Positions 60,743 to 64,000 of a stretch of 64,000 nt of DNA are shown one piece after another. A model generated the notes under the pieces. It did no database searches. It worked only from the letters and a program-made list of their open reading frames with translations, and was not told the DNA's origin. This stretch comes from Crotalaria pallida. Lineage: Eukaryota > Streptophyta > Magnoliopsida > Fabales > Fabaceae. Numbering within the stretch: the stretch's first letter is position 1; each line of letters opens with the position of its first letter. The DNA is taken from NCBI GenBank assembly GCA_037953625.1, contig CM075655.1, positions 125,309,001 to 125,373,000 on the forward strand, in the 5' to 3' direction. A program made the translations under genes and the position numbers.

Positions 60743-61008
60743 AGTAGTAGTAGTAGTACATAGGGAGAGTAGTGGTCAAGTGTCTGAGAGAACCAAAGAT
60801 GTTGTTTGGTGAGATAGTTGGAGGGATTATTGGTATTGAGTAGCGTAGTAGAAGAAGGAGGAGGTGAGTAACTGTAAGAGGGCGTCGGGAACAACAACAC
60901 CAACACCACTAGCAACAAACCCATGCTAGCAGTGCACCACCACCACCTCAACACCCTACTACTCTCTCTCTCTCTCTCTCGTTGTGGTTGTTGTTGAATT
61001 TGCGCCAA
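54845..61008 (-). CDS. serine carboxypeptidase S28 family protein
   Basis: Exons: 60760-61008, 60075-60200, 59673-59828, 58329-58511, 58087-58203, 57909-57962, 57708-57779, 56543-56736, 56278-56372, 55786-55860, 55288-55371, 54845-54960. They total 1521 nt, 506 codons plus TGA. A basic N-terminus precedes a hydrophobic segment MGLLLVVLVLLFPTPS (from Met29), a signal peptide or anchor, so the protein should enter the secretory route. Family landmarks are LWFSQTLDHYSP, VSLEHRYYGKS, the nucleophile GVSYPG (Ser about 199), NGSQDPW (Asp about 427) and CYNCGHG (His about 453). The set matches S28 prolyl carboxypeptidase-like enzymes, which cleave after proline in peptides. It resembles Arabidopsis At2g18080 as remembered. 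Introns 3 and 8 use GC donors. Intron 7 hosts a Stowaway-like MITE. Confidence 0.93.
56373..56542 (-). other. GC-AG intron 8 of the S28 gene
   Basis: Donor ACCAG|GCAATC at 56543/56542 and acceptor TTTCAG. The frame requires the split codon AG+A (Arg before YHLDLC). No GT donor nearby keeps the frame. Confidence 0.75.
56849..57122. mobile_element. Stowaway-like MITE in S28 intron 7
   Basis: Starts CTCCCTCCAGTCCCTAATATAAG and ends CTTATATATAGGACCGGAGGGAG, flanked by TA at 56847-56848 and 57123-57124. Confidence 0.8.
58512..59672 (-). other. GC-AG intron 3 of the S28 gene
   Basis: The donor is CAG|GCAAGT, the strong consensus of the GC-AG class, with acceptor TTGTAG before GACTCC. The intron contains a CTT microsatellite and a 26-nt T run at about 58998-59047. 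Confidence 0.85.
60695..60758. repeat. GA and GTA microsatellites at the start of S28 intron 1
   Basis: A GA run (60702-60740) followed by GTA repeats (60741-60758) directly abuts the exon 1 donor. On the coding strand this reads GTACTACTACTAC then CT repeats. Confidence 0.85.
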
Positions 61009-61662
61009 CTCAATGTTACTTCCACATATAACATACTACACCAAATTTACCTTACCTTATTTTACTTTCTCTCTCTCTCTCTCTCTCTTTTTGACCGCTT
61101 CTTTGGCTATCCTCCTTTTTACCAAGTTGCTGCTGTGTAGTGGTGTGGCCCTAACTCCTATTATCGTACAAAATTAAATGCCAAGATTCGACCATGAGGA
61201 GAGCAATGCTTTTTCTTTTCAAAGAACAATCAATATTATTTCATTTTGTCCCCTAACTTATATTTTTTTCATTCTAGAAATCAATATTTATTTATACTTC
61301 TTTTCTTTTTTTAAGTATTTCCTTATTTATTACATTATCTTTTTTATCACTTATTTCTTCAATGTAATATTCATACATTTATTGTTACTCTCTTTCTTAT
61401 TGTTAGATGAGGATAATTTAGTCAAAATATATCAAATTCTTATATCATTTACTCATTTCTTAATCTATATACAAGAACCTAAACCAACATAACTTATGAG
61501 ACGAAGGGAGTCTAATAAAAAATAAGTAATTTCATATTTATTAAAAAAAATTAGTTGAATACTTTAATTTTTTTCAAATTCATAAAAATTAGAATTATTT
61601 TAGAAAATTTTCATTAAGGTAATCATTTTATAAGAATATTTTATAAATGATTGTATTAAAAA
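61009..61662. other. 5' flank of the S28 gene
   Basis: Upstream of the S28 start: a CT/GA microsatellite at 61070-61089 and T-rich sequence. The plus-strand open stretch at 61178-61492 is low-complexity and not supported as a gene. Confidence 0.4.
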
Positions 61663-62718
61663 CATGGTTATCAAAAACTAGTGTTAATACTTAGAAACTT
61701 ACGAATCTACGAATTTACCTATGGAAAACGAGTTGAAACTATTAGAAATTCGGAGTGAAGTGACTCAGGTAGACTCGGGTGGATACTGGTAGACTCTTGT
61801 AAACTCGCGAGTTTATGGCCGAGTTAGCGAATTAGCATTTTTGAGCCCTAAAAGTCCAATCCGACATCGTTTTTCAATTTTTTTTTTCAAATAAAATTTT
61901 TCTAGGTCATTTTTATCATATTTGTTACGCTTTTGGGGTAAAAAACCTTTAAATTAGTTTTATCTTCTCCTTCTCATCATTCAAAAACTTCTTCAATTTT
62001 CAATTCTTCTCCTTCTGTCGCACGCCCGCCCAACCCACACCTCATGCCCCACGCCTTTCTAACTTTCTCCCTTTATTTGGTAATTGTTTACTGACTTTCT
62101 CCCTTTATTCCTTTATTTTCGTTTTCCCTGTTTTCTTCTTCGTTAAGTTGGTATGATAATCTGATGAATGTTTGATTATGAGCTATGACCTTTATATATG
62201 AAAAGATGAGTAGCTTTATAGAAATCATTTTAAGTTTTAACTTTTAAGAAAAAAAATGCATTCTCCGCTTTTCAATTTTCAGTGTTACTTTTTTTAGTGT
62301 TCTTAAATCAGAACTCATTTACTTTGTCAGTATTTTTAAGTGTTACTTTGACTAAAGAGCACTTGCTTAGAAATTGATAATTAATTTTCATTATTTTTTT
62401 TGTGAAGCATTATTATGTTAGTTTGAAATTAAAATTACACCGGATATCTTATCTTATTATGTTTTGAATTTGAAGTTTGAATATTGATGGATAAATTAAC
62501 TTATATTACTTATTAGTATCAACGAATAATATCTTACCATATTTTGTTATTATGTTAAGTTTGAAATTATGAATATTGATTATTAATAGGTCATAAGTCA
62601 TTACAATATAGATGTAATTTTTTTTAGGTAAACTCGTACGAGTTTGCGAAACGAGTTTACGACTCGAGTTTAAATAGACAAAACGAGTCTACGTAGACTC
62701 TCGAATTTGACAACCATG
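61663..62718. mobile_element. non-autonomous hAT-type element with perfect 8-bp target duplication
   Basis: Terminal inverted repeats CATGGTTATCAAA (61663) and TTTGACAACCATG (ending 62718) match at 12 of 13 positions. ATTAAAAA occurs on both sides (61655-61662 and 62719-62726). Subterminal regions contain repeated ACTCG/CGAGT motifs (AACTCGCGAGTTT, GTACGAGTTTGCG, AACGAGTTTACG), typical of transposase-binding clusters in hAT elements. No transposase frame is present. Confidence 0.8.
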
Positions 62719-63669
62719 ATTAAAAATAAAAAATTAAGTAATTAATATTTTTCTTATATTTGAAACCAATACCGCAATAGTACTCCGTGTTCAAAGGAAT
62801 TAATTTAATGTCCATATGAGATCGTTATACCCCTACTTAATTAATTTTTTTTCGAGGAATTATTTTTTAATGTAAAATTTTATTGCTTTTTTAGTAAAAC
62901 AATTTTATTTTCTCATTTCTTTTTTTATTTTCTCCATCTTTATACAATTCAAGCAAAAAAAATCTTAAAAATATAGTTTTAGAATGGATTTAGTTCGGTT
63001 CAAAAAGGAATGAATTAAGTTTAAGAATTAAGTTTAAGTAAAAAAACATTAAAAAAATATACTATTTAACGTTTTCAAAATTCAAAAAATATAATCAGCC
63101 ATGGATCCATCATGATTTGCGACCTAAAATCCACTCGAAAAATAACAATTAAACCTTTTTCTACTACTGATAAGGTCGGGTGCTTAGATCAATTAATGCT
63201 ATAATTTTTACTCTGCCAAATTTTCTATAATAGTAGTAGCTGCTATCTTAACATTTTTTCCCATATATACATTCATAATCTTAGGAGTCTAATCACTAAT
63301 GTGTCCACTGCAACATTGAGGTTCCTCTGAACACAAAGACCAAGTTAAATTTTAAGAAACCAAATCTGGCCCAATTTGCCTCGTGCTGGGAGGGTGTTCT
63401 TGTATGAACAACACCCCTAAGCGCGGTAAATCAAGACTAGAGTCATTTTAGAGACAGAAGACAAGTGCTGGAAACAAAGGCTACTTTCTATCTTAAAACC
63501 AAAGAACGGGAAAAACGAAAAATTATTTATAAGAAAAGTCGAAGCTATAGCTTTTACCATCACGTTTGGTTTTTTGGCTAAAAAGTCTATTTAAAAAAAT
63601 ATAAAAAATTCTCGCGACACCCTGGATTTTCTGGGCGGGCATAATGGCATACAAAACCAGAAACATAAG
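62719..63669. other. intergenic, unassigned
   Basis: AT-rich sequence up to about 63350, then slightly more complex sequence. No recognised feature. Confidence 0.3.
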
Positions 63670-63942
63670 TTGAGACACAATTCACTGAAAGGAATCATAA
63701 AATTTACAGTTAACAATGCCTTGCAGTACAGATATGATGTGCTGAAGCTGAACTACCCAACTGAATTCCTACATAGGCAAACAAACTCCTCAAAAGACTT
63801 TGATGCCTCAATAGCCAAAACAAGGATGCTAACAGAATTAGCCAACCTTGTTACTAGCATGAATGAGAACAAGGTAAAGCTTTTGACATTGGTAGTCTTC
63901 CTGCGTAAGATCCCGTCAGAACTGCATAGCCTAGTTGGATGA
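63670..63942 (+). other. unrecognised open reading stretch at the right edge
   Basis: About 90 residues are open on plus (LQYRYDVLKLNYPTEFLHRQ then TNSSKDFDASIAKTRM). A possible splice donor AACAAG|GTAAAG lies at about 63875. The composition is more protein-like than the neighbourhood, but the family is not recognised. The minus strand is also open for 75 codons, so orientation is undecided. Confidence 0.25.
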
Positions 63943-64000
63943 TTCATGGCTGCCAATATAGAAGAAACATTCATGAGCAAGATACATATGCTAGTGCATG

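Noticed and set aside
61248..61511. A further Stowaway-like MITE ending GAGACGAAGGGAG
   Set aside because: A right-end-like motif is present but no matching left end was found.

Overview
This is a nuclear DNA window from a flowering plant, most likely a core eudicot. The evidence is GT-AG split genes with AT-rich introns, plant-only gene families (a CYP84-type P450 and PHD-SWIB-Plus3-GYF-CCCH chromatin proteins), plant-type SINEs, Stowaway-like MITEs, Helitrons, hAT relatives and a Ty3/gypsy element primed by tRNA-Asp. The species cannot be named from sequence alone. Exon boundaries come from reading splice sites and checking that the summed reading frame stays open; there is no transcript support.

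Layout, left to right. (1) 388-1011 (+): last exon of a CYP84A/ferulate 5-hydroxylase-like P450 whose first exon lies off the left edge. (2) 2405-8104 (-): an intact 15-exon DUF726/TMCO4-like gene, 685 codons. (3) 11010-11330 (-): remnant of the last two exons of a second TMCO4-like copy. (4) 11464-14726 (-): a shortened C3H44/NERD-like gene (728 codons) that keeps the PHD-like and GYF domains but has lost SWIB, Plus3 and the C-terminal CCCH finger. (5) 14.7-24.9 kb: repeat-rich spacer with a minisatellite carrying a SINE, a foldback element, a possible solo LTR, and a truncated gypsy element (LTR, PBS, gag). (6) 25.08-26.24 kb (-): remnant of exons 3-7 of another TMCO4-like copy. (7) 27576-33865 (-): full-length C3H44/NERD-like gene, 10 exons, 1333 codons, with a textbook AT-AC U12 intron. 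(8) 34-44.9 kb: gene-free stretch with a 160-176 bp tandem array interrupted by a Stowaway-like MITE and a complete small Helitron, plus foldback and hAT-type elements. (9) 44984-50334 (+): PHAF1/UPF0183 gene, 14 exons, 404 codons. (10) 54845-61008 (-): serine carboxypeptidase S28 gene, 12 exons, 506 codons, with two GC-AG introns. (11) 61.0-64.0 kb: a hAT-type element with a perfect 8-bp target duplication, then unassigned sequence.

Two themes stand out. First, gene order. From memory, the order S28 / PHAF1 / C3H44-like / DUF726 combines two Arabidopsis neighbourhoods (At2g18080-18090-18100 and At3g51120-51130). If correct, this locus keeps an ancestral block that was split between homeologous segments in Arabidopsis. 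Second, the C3H44-TMCO4 pair was locally duplicated and then eroded. This left one complete chromatin gene, one in-frame internally deleted paralogue, one intact TMCO4 and two TMCO4 remnants. The best candidate for an undescribed function is the SWIB/Plus3-less paralogue. No wholly new multi-gene system was recognised.
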